A stretch of 64,000 bases of DNA, from the NCBI RefSeq assembly GCF_932274485.2, contig NC_065883.2, positions 65,329,210-65,393,209 of the forward strand, written 5' to 3'. The translations under genes were made by a program, and so were the position numbers. The notes below the pieces were generated by a model. The model did not search any database. It saw only the letters and a program-made list of their open reading frames with translations, and was not told the DNA's origin. This document shows, one piece after another, positions 10,891 through 21,571 of the stretch; within the stretch, counting starts at the first letter, position 1; each line of letters opens with the position of its first letter. This DNA comes from Patella vulgata. Taxonomy: Eukaryota; Mollusca; Gastropoda; Patellidae.

Positions 10891-11423
10891 AAAGAGACAG
10901 ATGTTATGAACAATTTTAACTGTAAATATATATGTAGGCTCGCAACTAAGGGGGGGGGGCATAAAAACAATAGATATACATTGTCCGTCAATTTTACAGC
11001 ACTCCCGAGAACACTTCCCGCCCCATCGTTGCTCTGAGCTAGTTACGACCCTGGGTGATAGCGTATAGTTTGTCTCATAATTTTCGCCATTTGCTTGGCG
11101 CAATATAGCCAGTCAGGAGCTGATGTGCCGTAAAACTCTATTTCATTCATTTATTCATTCATTTTACCCAATCCAAATTTAATCTAATATTGTCATGATT
11201 AAATTCATTCATTTCGCAAGTTTTCCCTACGGCACTATTAGTCAGTCACGGCAGCTATATAAATATTTCCCATTTGACGCAAGTACACGATTGAAGTTTA
11301 TGAGGTTATCGGCCAACTTCAAGGATGTTTAATACGAAACGTCCTCTTATAATGAAATAAGAGAAAGGGTCTGGTGTCTGCGTTATTGCAGACACTTCTC
11401 GCGACTAGTGTAGGTAAGGGGGT

Positions 11424-11621
11424 GGGTCTGGTTTAGGTCTAAATATAAAGGCCACCTCCAGTTTTAGTCAAGTCACGAGATGTAAACAGGGTTAGTGCTA
11501 ACCTTAGACCTAGCGTTAACCCTAACCTGCAATCCCCGGCAACAATCGAGTGCCCTAGCCCTGTTTACATCCCGTAATCCTGTCGAAATCTGCAAGTGGC
11601 CTTTATTTCTAGATCTGACCC
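11424..11621. mobile_element. Foldback MITE, family F
   Basis: The two ends are imperfect inverted repeats of about 70 bp. The left has AAATATAAAGGCCACCTCCA and GATGTAAACAGGGTTAG; the right, reversed, has AAATAAAGGCCACTTGCAGA and GATGTAAACAGGGCTAG. The middle holds TTAACCCTAACC-like sequence. Relatives lie at 33587-33791 and 36512-36543. Confidence 0.75.
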
Positions 11622-12560
11622 AGTGGGACTGTTGCAAAAATAATGGAACAAATAATCAACGAGGGGTCTCATCAGCGATTTTAGTCAATAGCCTTTAAAA
11701 TACGGAACTTTACGGAGTGGGTAGTCAATGTACTATAGCTGGGTGTCCTGGAAATATCCCAGGTGAATCAAAACGTAGGAAATAAGTTCCAGTGTAGTAT
11801 AGGATTTTGTATCCATTTACTTATGTTGTGGAACAGCCTCACTGAAAAGATGACAGTGGTAACCCAGACGTTGGATTGCTGATTGCATGGAGTCTCCAGA
11901 ATGCTTTGCCCCACAAATATGGATTCGTCACCACTGGCAAGTAACCGTAAGGAGCTCAATTTACGCTGGCAATTCACAACAACAAGGGTCCATGACGGTA
12001 TCTGTTTTCGAAGGGTTGAAGACCAGTTAGCTATTAACAGTGACGGGTGTCGTCCACGAGGCAGAGTGTTTACAATTTTTAGAACACCTGGTATCACATT
12101 TCGATCGAGAAGTTTACCGAGCTATATTTAGTAATATGCATGTAGACAATGCATTTATAAGGCGCATCTTTCCTAGTTCAGCTCTGAACGTAGGTCTCAT
12201 TATACTCGCCCTGTACGTTCAGGAACCGTACTATTGAATCTTTGTCGAAACTAAAACGGGCCCAATCAATTTAACTGGTCAACTTTTTACTGCTAAACGG
12301 TCGTGTGTCAGTCTCTGTGAACGCCTGTACAATGTAAAGGAACATCTTAGTGAGAAAATAAGACCTTGCTTATCTCGCTTTTTCGCCGCCATGGCACACT
12401 AAATATTGGTCAACGTCCATATTTAGGAATGTTGGCCATACAAGACGAAACGAAATTTAGGTAAAAATTGGAATCTTTAGTCATTCATTGCTTTGGTCAC
12501 CTTTTAATACTACAACAGAATAAAACAAAAATTCCCGGTGCACAAAGGGGTCTGGTAATG
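11622..12560. other. No recognised gene; one unassigned 109-codon frame
   Basis: The minus-strand frame at 11768-12097 (starts MIPGVLKIVNTLPRGRHPSL) is the longest here. I see no motif I can name in it, and an overlapping plus-strand frame covers the same bases. It could be a decayed transposon or chance. Confidence 0.4.
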
Positions 12561-12564
12561 GACA

Positions 12565-12663
12565 ACGTATAGTCGTTCGGATGGGGGGAAAAACCGAGGT
12601 CCGGTGTACACATTAGCGTGCACGTAAAAGATCTCTTGGCATTTTGAATTCGATATAAGCGTG
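12565..12663 (+). mobile_element. SINE-B core fragment
   Basis: TAGTCGTTCGGATGGGG, CCGAGGTCCGGTGTACACAT, GTGCACGTAAAAGATCTC and GAATTCGATATAAGCGTG are present. It sits immediately upstream of a fuller SINE-B in the same orientation, so it may be a tandem insertion. Confidence 0.8.
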
Positions 12664-13008
12664 AACTGGAGCCACGGTGACTAAGACGCTGGCTCGCTAG
12701 CCTGGAGGTCGCGTGTTCTATCTCTGTATTGGCCGAGAAAGTTCATAGGAATTTTCCGACGTGGTTTCCCTTTGTCAGTGATGCAGGACGGAGGGTCTGA
12801 CGAGGACATATGTCTAGTCGTTCGGATGGGACATTGGCGTGCACGTAAAAGATCCCTTGGCAGTTGGAATTCGATATAACAGTAGGCCATGATGTCGCTA
12901 CCCAGGCAAAGTGTCCTTCATATCACACTGTATGGCGTATGCCAGTCTTCATTAGCCCAGTCGGAGCAGAACAGTAGGACGCTAAAACCCTTTTCATTTC
13001 ATTTCATT
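12664..13008 (+). mobile_element. SINE-B, near full length
   Basis: Head (GCCACGGTGACTAAGACGCT, box B-like GTGTTCTATCTC), core (GTGCACGTAAAAGATCCC) and 3' end (GCAGAACAGTAGGACGC) are followed by CATTT repeats. A small deletion removes the CGAAAAACCGAGGTCCC segment. Confidence 0.9.
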
Positions 13009-13302
13009 TCGCTAGTGCATTTAGTCATACACACGTTTGTGCAATAAAGTAGTCTAAAGATAATCTGTGACCTTATGATTATGGTAATAAGGTAGTGACA
13101 TACTAGGTCGTCTAGTTCTCTGGTTATACATGTAATTGATATTATAATGACATATATAAAAACTGTCATATTCTCGAAAACCGATACTGCTTCAGCATAA
13201 CAGCCACGAACAAGTGTGCTGTTGGCTCTGATTTCCCTCGTACTTAGGTTGCACTACAATCATTCTCATATCAGCAAACAACCCAAAAAAAAGCCCCACT
13301 GG

Positions 13303-13306
<4 letters not shown>

Positions 13307-13369
<63 letters not shown>

Positions 13370-13372
13370 AAT
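13307..13372. repeat. (TA)n then (ATA)n microsatellite
   Basis: About 24 TA dinucleotides are followed by about seven AATA/ATA repeats. Length is likely to vary between individuals. Confidence 0.98.
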
Positions 13373-13689
13373 GAGAAGACACGTGTTTAATAAACCAGTG
13401 GACTGAATTTGAAATCTATCCAAGCTTGTGTGCTATAAATACCGTTATACCCCATATGAAGTTATAGAATTATGACAGATGACAGATAAATCAATATGAT
13501 CGGCGCTATAAGAAGATTTGTTTGTCCAGGAATTTAATTAGAACTACTCTACTATAACATGAATGAATATACATGACTTTGTATTTGGGGAAATCTAGAA
13601 GGATGTTTTTAAACGTTTCTGACTGTCCGTTGTTGATTTTTACATCTTCCATATTTGTATTGCGATATAGAGCAAGTGTTCGCCTACCG
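13373..13689. other. No recognisable feature
   Basis: AT-rich spacer; no gene supported. Confidence 0.5.
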
Positions 13690-13926
13690 TTGTTTGCGGT
13701 GGTTCAGTGAGTAAGGCACTTTATAGATAGCTTACCTAGAGTCACCGGGTGTGATTCCGGATTGGACAAAAAACCGAGGTCCCGTCTACACATTAGTCTA
13801 CATGTAATAGGCCATAGCGCTGCTGCCCGGGAAAAATTTCCTCACAGCACACTGCATTGCGTATGCACGTAGTATTTAGGCTAGATGAAGCAGAAATGTA
13901 GGGCGTTAAACCCCATTTCATTTCCC
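13690..13926 (+). mobile_element. SINE-B, diverged
   Basis: Head (GCGGTGGTTCAGTGAGTAAG), then a jump to ACCGAGGTCCCGTCTACAC, TTTCCTCACAGCACACTGC and GTAGGGCGTTAAACCCCATT. The segment between head and core and part of the core are missing. Confidence 0.85.
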
Positions 13927-13958
13927 ATGATTCTGACCTATTCAAAATACCATCCTAG

Positions 13959-14370
13959 GACCTAATTCAACGAATTCACGGTGCCAAGAACAAGTCGTAT
14001 GCTTGAAAAGAAATCAGACTTCTGGTCCATTCAAATTTCCACTCTTAAGACGTAATTCAAATAATTTACCGTGCCAGGAACAAATCGCATGCTTGGACAG
14101 TTCATGTCCAATCAAATTGCTACTCGAAGTCGTAATTCAAAGAATTGACGGTGCCACAGAAAAGTCGTATGCTTGAAAAACGATTGTAGCTCTGGTCTAT
14201 TCATATCGCCACTCTAAGAAGTAATTCAAAGAATTCACAAAATTCACAAAAAAAAAAAAAAAAAAAAAAAATACAAACAAAACACGTTTTGAATCAAATC
14301 GCCACACGAAGACGTAATTCAAAATTTCAGTGCCCCGCATTAAAAGCCACATGCTTGGAAAAAGTGGAGT
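13959..14370. repeat. Minisatellite, about 90-bp unit, about 4.6 copies
   Basis: Units start near 13959, 14049, 14129, 14219 and 14311, each with (GA)CGTAATTCAA, then GTGCCA and (A)TGCTTG(G/A). They are well diverged. The fourth is interrupted by a poly-A run (14249-14272). The array starts right at the end of a SINE-B. Confidence 0.9.
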
Positions 14371-15300
14371 AATAACCTTTCTAATTTATCTATTTACGAC
14401 TGAGATAAGTCGTCCGTATATACTCTTGTGGTAAATAGCACATATGTAAAATATTATATAGTTAAAGAGAGACGCGTAATGTTAATGATGTCATCGACAT
14501 TTAACTCCGATTTCCTCAGGGCCATGGCAAAAGGTCACCAATTTGTACGGCACCTGAAACTGCGGGGAAGGCTCCCACAAAAAGATGTTAACAGCCACTT
14601 TAAGCGCATGAGATGCGACCTAACGGTAAATGATTATTAGAAATCCAAATAATGACCCTAAAACTTGGAAATGTATCAGTCAGCCAAACACATTAATGGG
14701 ATAAGAAAACACACTATTAAAACTAAAAGAACTCCCATAATCCATGAATATGTGCACTACAATCAAGCAGGTCTTTGAATTTGAAAAACAATAATTGTTT
14801 TATCACACTAAGTCCATATATTATCAGTCATTATTTTCAGTGGACTACTTTTAAACTTTCTGTATGGAGTTTCATCATAAACATCATCTGGATCAAATTC
14901 TATACCAAGCCCACAAAATTATTTAATATTATTTTTACAAAAATAAATAATAATCCTTACAAAATATAAAAACAGACATTTCGATGACATTAACACAATA
15001 TTGACAACGGTAGCCATCATAGCTGTCCATTTTAACTTTTCCTGTTTTCATAGATTTTTGAAATCGCTCCACTGAAAACATAAATACTAAAATAAATAAC
15101 AGTTCTCAACAATTTAGGCCAATGGCCTAGAATATTCAGAGACCCCACGCGATTGGCCGATAATTGTGACTGACCTAAAATAAGTGAATATTGTATCTGT
15201 ATTTACCTTTCTATCACGTTTTGCCGCTTCTCGAGCCGTGTTAACAATAATATAGTCCCCAAGGACAAAATATGAAATAAAAATCAAAATCAAATGAAAA
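14371..15300. other. No recognised gene
   Basis: Short frames only. The 70-codon frame at 14428-14640 has no motif I can identify. The rest is AT-rich. Confidence 0.5.
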
Positions 15301-15304
15301 TCAA

Positions 15305-15715
15305 ATGAAAATGAAATGGGGTTTAACGTCCTACTTTGTGGACCGACTCGGCTAATGAAGATGGACAAATGCCATACAATGTGCTGTGAGGGAAGTTTTG
15401 CCCGGACAGCGTCGTTGGTGTCATTTGTCTGATATCGCAGACAATCTGTCTTATTCTTATTATCTCCGCACACCCGCATGGGTCTTTCCCGTGGGGGGAA
15501 ACCGGAATACTCGGAGTGAACCCACAAGGCTGAGAAGGCGCCACTATCTCCAAGGGCTAGCAACATACGCTCACACCAAGGATCGAAACCATGACCGCAA
15601 GACAGAGGTGGTCGGTTAGCTAGAGCTCCAAGCGTGACACTCTAGACCACTAGAGACCCCCGGGTTAGCGAACCAACGTCTTACTCACTAAGTCACCTTG
15701 GCATCCCGGATAAAG
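15305..15715 (-). mobile_element. Composite SINE: SINE-B ends around a third tRNA-headed SINE
   Basis: 15305-15420 is an antisense SINE-B 3' part (GGTTTAACGTCCTACTTTG, TGCCATACAATGTGCTG). 15660-15715 is an antisense SINE-B head (GTCTTACTCACTAAGTCACC). Between them, 15470-15645 has a V-like core (GGGGGGAAACCGGAATACTC) and a different antisense tRNA-like head (AAGGATCGAAACCATGACC, GCGTGACACTCTAGACCACT). The middle part looks like a distinct SINE inserted into a SINE-B. Confidence 0.7.
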
Positions 15716-16436
15716 ATGTATATGGTCGACAAAATTAAACATATATTTTTTGTTTAACCATCAACAAACATGCTATAGAGCAAAGATTAGACAGTCATAA
15801 CATTAACATCGGGTCCCTATGCTTGTGGTTCCCGGGGTGACTGCCCAGAGCAGGCTCGCAGCCAGCTTGCAGTGAAGTTTTTAGGGGGGGGCAGTCTATA
15901 GTAGGTATTCTAGAGCTATGGTCGGCAACTTTTTTTCGGAGGGTGGGGGGACATTTTTTCAGGCTCCCCGCTGGCTACAGGCCTGGCCCAGAGTGCCCAT
16001 GGGTTAGGAGGACCCTTATACTTACATCAATAAGTTCATAAATGATTTATTTTCTAATATTACAAAAATATCTTAAGCACACATTATCGATATTGTGATT
16101 TGAATTAAACAAATTCCGCTAAGTTTTTAAAAAGGAATTTGATAAAATAAGTTTTGAAATTAATACGTTGCTCATGATATAGGTGTAAGGTGAAGGACGT
16201 TTTGTTGGCCAGCACGAAGGTCTGTGAAAGAAAACTGTTTATGTGTATAAAAAGGTCAACTGTCTGTATGGTGATGTAATGGAAAACTTGGGATATTGAT
16301 ATCAAGTTACAGCAGACGTTGTTTGTTTGATGATCAAGCGCATCGCTAATCTGAAGATATGTGTTTAAGCGAGAAATAAAATGTCTGAAATCAAGAACGC
16401 GGATGTCTGACACTAGACGAAGAAAAAGAAGAAAAC
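15716..16436. other. No recognised gene; one unassigned 102-codon minus frame
   Basis: The minus frame at 16105-16413 (starts MSDIRVLDFRHFISRLNTYL) has ordinary amino-acid content but no motif I recognise and no flanking context. A G-rich scrap at 15880-15960 resembles the repeat at 276-770. Confidence 0.4.
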
Positions 16437-16990
16437 CTAATACTCATGTAGTCCACAAATCTAATACTAGACTACTGTAGTCCACAAATCAAATGAAGTC
16501 CACACATCTAATACTAGACTACTGTAGTACACAAATCTAATTCTAGACTACTGTAGTCCCCAAATCTAATACTAGACTACTGTAGTCCACAAATCTAATG
16601 CTAGACTACTGTTGTTCACACATCTAATACTAGACTACTGTAGCCCACACATCTAATACTAGACTACCGTAGTCCACACATCTAATACTAGACTACTGTA
16701 GTCCATAGAATTAAGACTCTACTAAGACTCTACTACTGCAGTTAACAAATCCAAGACTCGACTAAGGTAGTCCACAAATCTCGACTACTGTACCACAAAT
16801 CAGGACTACAGTAGTACACAGTCCAAGAACTCGACTACTGTAGTACAAACATCTAAGACTCGACTACTATGGTACAAACATTGAAGAATAGACTACTGAA
16901 GTACACAAATCTAAGACTCGACTACTGCAGTCCACAAATCTCGACTACTGTGGTACACAAATCTAAGACTCGACTACTGCAGTACACAAA
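16437..16990. repeat. Minisatellite, about 29-bp unit, about 18 copies
   Basis: The unit is about ACTACTGTAGTCCACAAATC plus TAATACTAG. Early units (16440-16700) are homogeneous. Later units (16740-16990) drift to AAGACTCGACTACTGxAGT. Each holds the near-palindrome ACTACTGTAGT. Confidence 0.95.
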
Positions 16991-17049
16991 TGGATTGAGC
17001 TGTTTAATCCGAATTGAGATTTTTGTTCGCACGAGAAAACGTTAATGTG

Positions 17050-17126
17050 CGCTCTAAAGAAAAATGGGTTGAAATGCGGTTTAGCGTTCCACTTTTGTGC
17101 ACCGATTAGGATAATGAAGACAGGGC
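17050..17126 (-). mobile_element. SINE-B 3' end fragment
   Basis: Antisense GGTTTAGCGTTCCACTTTTG and GATTAGGATAATGAAGACAG match the SINE-B terminus. It stops where the 74-bp duplication begins. Confidence 0.75.
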
Positions 17127-17274
17127 TTTAAAGGACTGGCAATCAAAAATTGTATTGCGAGTAATCCATTTTATTTTGGAATTTGGTATCTAAGGACCAC
17201 TTTAAAGGACTGGCAATCAAAAATTGTATTGCGAGTAATCCATTTTATTTTGGAATTTGGTATCTAAGGACCAC
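17127..17274. repeat. Perfect 74-bp tandem duplication
   Basis: 17127-17200 and 17201-17274 are identical (TTTAAAGGACTGGCAATC ... GTATCTAAGGACCAC). No mismatch means either a very recent event or an assembly artefact. Confidence 0.97.
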
Positions 17275-17790
17275 TATTTTGTATTGGAAAAGAACACGAT
17301 CACCCTTGCAGGTGTTGAGAATACTTTGCAACATTTGTTGCTTGATAAAAACGACAGAAACCTCGTCGAAATGTCGCCAGAAATAAATCTTTTGTATAAC
17401 TTGTATTCCATATAATTGTGTCATTGTGTTGAAATGGTGGCACGTTACCATGACCTTTAAAACGCCCGCGATATTTCTACGTGAGTAATTCACAACAAGA
17501 GGTCTTTGTGTTGTGAAGATCCATACCACGATATGTATAATTTGCTAACTATAAGCGGATATTTTGATAATCTCAGAAAATGTTCTTTAGCCAGAAGCGA
17601 TTCTATTTTTCACGATTTAACATGTGTTGTCATCACAATTTATCTGTTCAGCTTTAAATAAAACTGGTTATGGAAACACTTAGGAAACATCAAGAGTTGA
17701 TAGGTTTCTATCGTCATTAGGTGTCTGGTCATCAATCTATGGATATTTCATTTTACCAAAGACTTGAAGACAGAAAAATAGGGCTGAACA
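17275..17790. other. No recognisable feature
   Basis: Unique-looking sequence. Overlapping short frames on both strands (up to 94 codons) show no motif. Confidence 0.5.
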
Positions 17791-17794
17791 TCAC

Positions 17795-18030
17795 AAACTA
17801 GGTCATTTCAGGACTAACATGTGGCTCAATTTTATTTCAATAATTCGCTTGCGCGGGAGGGGGGGGGGGTATTTAGAAGTGGGAGGAAACCGGAGACCAA
17901 GAAAAAACACACGAGATTGAACAGGCGACCCTATTCCTTGTCACGTACAAGCTGAGATTTTAACGGTTTTTCACTCAGTGAAAGGTCTTGCGATCTAACG
18001 CGTACGTTTGACCCCATTCAGCCACCCAAC
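17795..18030 (-). mobile_element. SINE-A, most of the element
   Basis: Antisense 3' part (CACAAACTAGGTCATTTCAG), core (GGAGGAAACCGGAGACCAAG) and head (AGCCACCCAAC) are in order, with small insertions in the head. A G-run (17858-17870) replaces part of the CGCGTAGGGG segment. Confidence 0.85.
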
Positions 18031-18199
18031 TCACCACCAAAGACTAGAAGGAATTCAAGTATCAGATATCAAATGTTGATCAAGCAGAATATTCATGGTA
18101 GCGCCCTTGATTATTATTTACTAAAGCAACACCCTTTACACGACTGTATAGAAAATTCAAAGTTTTTTTTTATTTAGGGCTTGATTTGGACAGTAGCCC

Positions 18200-18925
18200 A
18201 TTGTCAACTGGTGAATCACTAGATCTTTAAAACTAGTCACTAGACTTGATACAATTTACCAACAGGTCAATCACTTGAACTTTAGAGATACTCTCTAGAC
18301 TGGATACAATTTACCAACAGGTCAATCACTTAAACTTTAAAACTACTTTCTAGACTGGATACAATTTATCAGCTGGTGAAACAATAGAACTTTAGAGATA
18401 TTCACCAGAATGGATACTAGAGCTTTAGAAATAATCACTAGACTGGATACCAACTAGTAAATTACTAGAGCTTTAGGGATATCCACCAGATTGTATACCA
18501 GCTTGTAAATTACTAGAACCTTAGGGATATCCACCAATTTGTATACCAGTTTGTGAATTACTAGAGCCTTTAGAGATATACACCAGATTGTATACCAGCT
18601 AGTGAATTACTAGCGCTTTAGAGATATCCACCAGATTGGATACCAGCTGGTGAATTACAAGAGCTTTAGAAATAATCACTAGACTGGATACTAACTGGTG
18701 AATTACTAGAACTTTAAAGATATCGACCAGACTGGATACCAGCTGGTTAATTACTAGAACTTTAGAAATACCCACCAGATCGGGTAAAATTTAGCAGCTG
18801 GTGAATTACTGGGGTTTTAGTGATACTCACCAGACTGGATACAATTTACCAACTAGTGAAACATTAGAACTTAAAAAAAAACACTAGACCGGTATACCAG
18901 CTAGTGAATCACTAGAGCTTTATAA
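18200..18925. repeat. Minisatellite, about 48-58-bp unit, about 13 copies
   Basis: The unit is about GAATTACTAGAGCTTTAGAG plus ATATCCACCAGATTGGATAC plus CAGCTGGT. Some units replace the middle with ACAATTTACCAACAGG. The unit junction ACCAGCTGGT is a perfect palindrome. The array ends where an antisense SINE-B starts. Confidence 0.93.
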
Positions 18926-18927
18926 AT

Positions 18928-19165
18928 GGGCATGTCATGTAGTGTGCTATGAAGGAAATTGTGCTGTTTGGACAGCTAGGTTTCCACCTACTTTTCGTCG
19001 AATTCCAGCGGTCTAGGATTCTTTTACGTGCACGTCAACGTGTACACGTGATACTGTTCCTTGCTAGGCTCTCCATCCTTGACCACTGACAAAGGAAAAA
19101 CACACTGAAAATTACTAAGGAACTGTCTCGGCTAACTCCGTTATCGGACCCAATGCTAACCCATT
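18928..19165 (-). mobile_element. SINE-B, diverged
   Basis: Antisense TAGTGTGCTATGAAGGAAAT, TCTTTTACGTGCACGTCAAC, TCTCCATCCTTGACCACTGA and GGAACTGTCTCGGCTAACTC are in order. The 3' tail and most of the head are missing. Confidence 0.8.
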
Positions 19166-20055
19166 TGAACAGAGACCACCATTCATTCCCCTCGTTAAGT
19201 TATCATAAATGTAGCGCCTTCTATATTCCCACATTTGTATGGCTATTTTTGTTGACCTTTTGGTGTAGATTAAAAGGACGGATTTGAATTTATTTTTTTG
19301 TGGCCGGTTTAGGTTAATATTTACGATTTTAAGGTTGGTTAAGTATAAGATATTAACCTACTCGAGGTTGATATGATAGAGAACACGCGGGCGAAGCCGA
19401 TCTAAATATGCCGATAAGTACGCCGTCTGTCGGACTCACATAAAACGAAAATATCACAAATATATCACACAAATTTTCAACAGTCTTTTAATTATTCACC
19501 CGAGTCAGAAACGTTGCCAGACCGAGTCCGAAAAGTCGTCAAGTAAGTCCGAACCGTTGTTAAACTGAGTCCGAAAGGTCGTCTGTGTTGGGTCCGAAAT
19601 GACGCGAGACCGAAATGACGTGCTATACCTCTATTTCGGTGCTGAATGCTACAAACGGTCGATAAAAAAATTAATTGTCAAAAGAATAAAGATTTATTTC
19701 TTTGTGTTATTTCGATCATCAACGTCATCAGCGGTTGATATGAAGCGAATATATCAACCTGTGATGACGTCATGACAGGTTGATATGAGATATAACTGCT
19801 ATGCACATCAAAGAAAAAAAGTTGTATATGTTGAAATGCACGGCGGGTATATAATTACTAGCATTTTAATTCCAGTTTGAATTTCATAATATAGGGCCTA
19901 CGTTTTCGGCAAGTCAAAGAAAATTTGGGGGAAAGTTTGTGTATATCAAGATTTCAATGATGAACTTCATACATGTTTTTCGGCAAAACATTGATACATG
20001 TTGCTCCGAATGTGGTGAGAAAGGTTAAAGCCGACCAAAGATGTCAAAGAAAATA
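19166..20055. other. No recognised gene; short GTCCGAAA repeats and a hairpin
   Basis: 19515-19620 repeats GAGTCCGAAA(A/G)GTCGT-like words four or five times. 19722-19776 is an imperfect inverted repeat: GACGTCATCACAGGTTGATA pairs with CATCAGCGGTTGATATGAAG across an AT-rich centre. No gene. Confidence 0.5.
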
Positions 20056-20057
20056 AA

Positions 20058-20335
20058 ATAAAATGAAATTGGCTTTAACATCCTACTTTTCTGCTCCGAA
20101 ATGGGCTAATGAAGGCGGGCATACGACATACAGTGTGCTATGAGAGAAGTTTTACCCGGTCAGCGGGACTGCGGCCTACTCTTATATCGAATTCCAACTG
20201 TCAAGGGATCTTTTACGTGCATGCCAATATATACACGGGACCTCGGTTTTTCTTACCATCTGACCGACTAGACAGCTGTCCTTGTCAGGCCCTCTGCTCT
20301 GTATCACTGACAACGGGGAACCACGCTGGAAATAG
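20058..20335 (-). mobile_element. SINE-B, head-truncated
   Basis: Antisense tail (GAAATTGGCTTTAACATCC), core (TCTTTTACGTGCATGCCAAT) and CCTTGTCAGGCCCTCTGC run to ACCACGCTGGAAATAG, where it stops before the head. The 89-codon frame across it is SINE-derived. Confidence 0.88.
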
Positions 20336-20784
20336 ATGTCAAAGGATTAACTTTAAAAGTCAATGGGGGAATATATAGTGCTCCGTGGCTGTTTCGCATG
20401 TTTGGTGGACTTTCGTAATCTATTCTAAATAAATTTTATGGCTGATTAAAGCGTGACATTATGATAGTCACTAAAATCTTTACCAAGTTTCCTCGGCGAG
20501 TTATTGTCGGCTTTATCGCTTCTATGAAAGCGGACGTTCAATAAATCTATTGAACACATACTCATCAGCGTGTCCTATCTGTACCAGTCAAACAGGTAAC
20601 TGGGTTGTTTCTCGTTTATCTTGTAGGTAGGTACGTTAAAATATTGACTGAACGATAAAATCCTAATATGGAAATCAAAAGACGGGATTGGTCGTCTGAA
20701 CTGTCCAGAAGTAGACCACAGCTGGAGGGGTTATTTTTCTCCAATATAAATTGTCTATTTATATACGAACGTATATTGAAAGTA
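20336..20784. other. No recognisable feature
   Basis: No gene or known repeat seen. Confidence 0.5.
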
Positions 20785-20960
20785 ACCTATAAATATATAC
20801 GTTATCGGTATTTACGGTGGTCTTGCAAATTGGGTTATTGGAAGTATTCATAAATATGCGTTATCGTTTTTTTTTTTTGCGGTAGTCTGCAGTTTGGGTT
20901 ATTAGGTGTTACTTATAAATATAATGTCTAGGTGTTTGCTGTAGTCATACAGTTTGAAAA
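20785..20960. repeat. Diverged tandem repeat, about 75-80 bp, about 2.3 copies
   Basis: TATAAATATATACGTTATCG, ATAAATATGCGTTATCG and TATAAATATAATGTCTAGG each lead into GCGGTxGTCTxCAxxTTGGG-like sequence. Confidence 0.75.
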
Positions 20961-21221
20961 CCTCGACTCGTTACTAGAATTAATTTACTAGATTCGTGTC
21001 CTCGTACCAACAATGACACTCAGATTTTTTAAGCAAGGGAACTAACGTGGTGCTAGGCTGACATGTCTAACTGTTCTGAAAGGATAATTGGTTATCCATG
21101 GCAGGTACAATTTAAGGATCGGAATACGGAAATCAAATCTTGCCCCGACACACACGCCCACTCTGCCCCGCGCATTACACACACAGATATGTTATTATAT
21201 TTCATTCTCCGAAATGACCGA

Positions 21222-21571
21222 TGAGTCGCTTTGGTTTAGTGGGCAAGGCACTGGTTAGCTAACCAGGAGGTCTCAGGTCCGTTCTTCGGAATTTTCTTGC
21301 GTGTATTCCCTTTGTCAGACGCGCAGGACCGAGGGCCCGGTAAGAAAAGTGTCTAGTGGTTCAGTTTGGACGAACACCCGAGAGCCCGTGTACACATTGG
21401 CGTGCAATTAAAAGAGCCCCTGACATTGGAACTCCAAATTAGAGTACGTCGTGGCGCAGCTGTCAGGGCAAATTCCCCCTCATAGCATACTGCATGACGT
21501 ATGTCGGTCTTTACTAGCCCAGTCAGTACATAAAGGTAGGACGTTACACCCCATTTTATTCCATTCATTCA
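21222..21571 (+). mobile_element. SINE-B, near full length, diverged
   Basis: Head (GCTTTGGTTTAGTGGGCAAG), core (GTGTACACATTGGCGTGCAA) and 3' end (AGGTAGGACGTTACACCCC) are followed by ATTCATTC repeats. The CCTGATCCC part of the head is damaged. Confidence 0.85.

Larger units (their letters stand above)
9549..11165 (+). mobile_element. 5'-truncated LINE with RNase H domain (I-like group)
   Basis: The sequence holds the C-terminal end of a reverse transcriptase, an RNase H domain and the following C-terminal region in that order. A non-coding 3' part then ends near GATGTGCCGTAAAACTC and (CATT)n. RNase H placed after RT is typical of the I group and relatives (established knowledge). The 5' portion, with most of RT, is absent. 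The 3' end at about 11104-11165 resembles the SINE-B 3' end. The boundary near 9549 is where the SINE chimera stops. Confidence 0.8.

Noticed and set aside
11768-12097. 109-codon frame as a third transposase relic
   Set aside because: A GRxP-like motif suggested the Tc1 linker, but neither the flanking helices nor catalytic motifs line up.
16437-16990. Possible CRISPR-like array
   Set aside because: Units are contiguous tandem repeats without unique spacers, in a eukaryotic repeat context.
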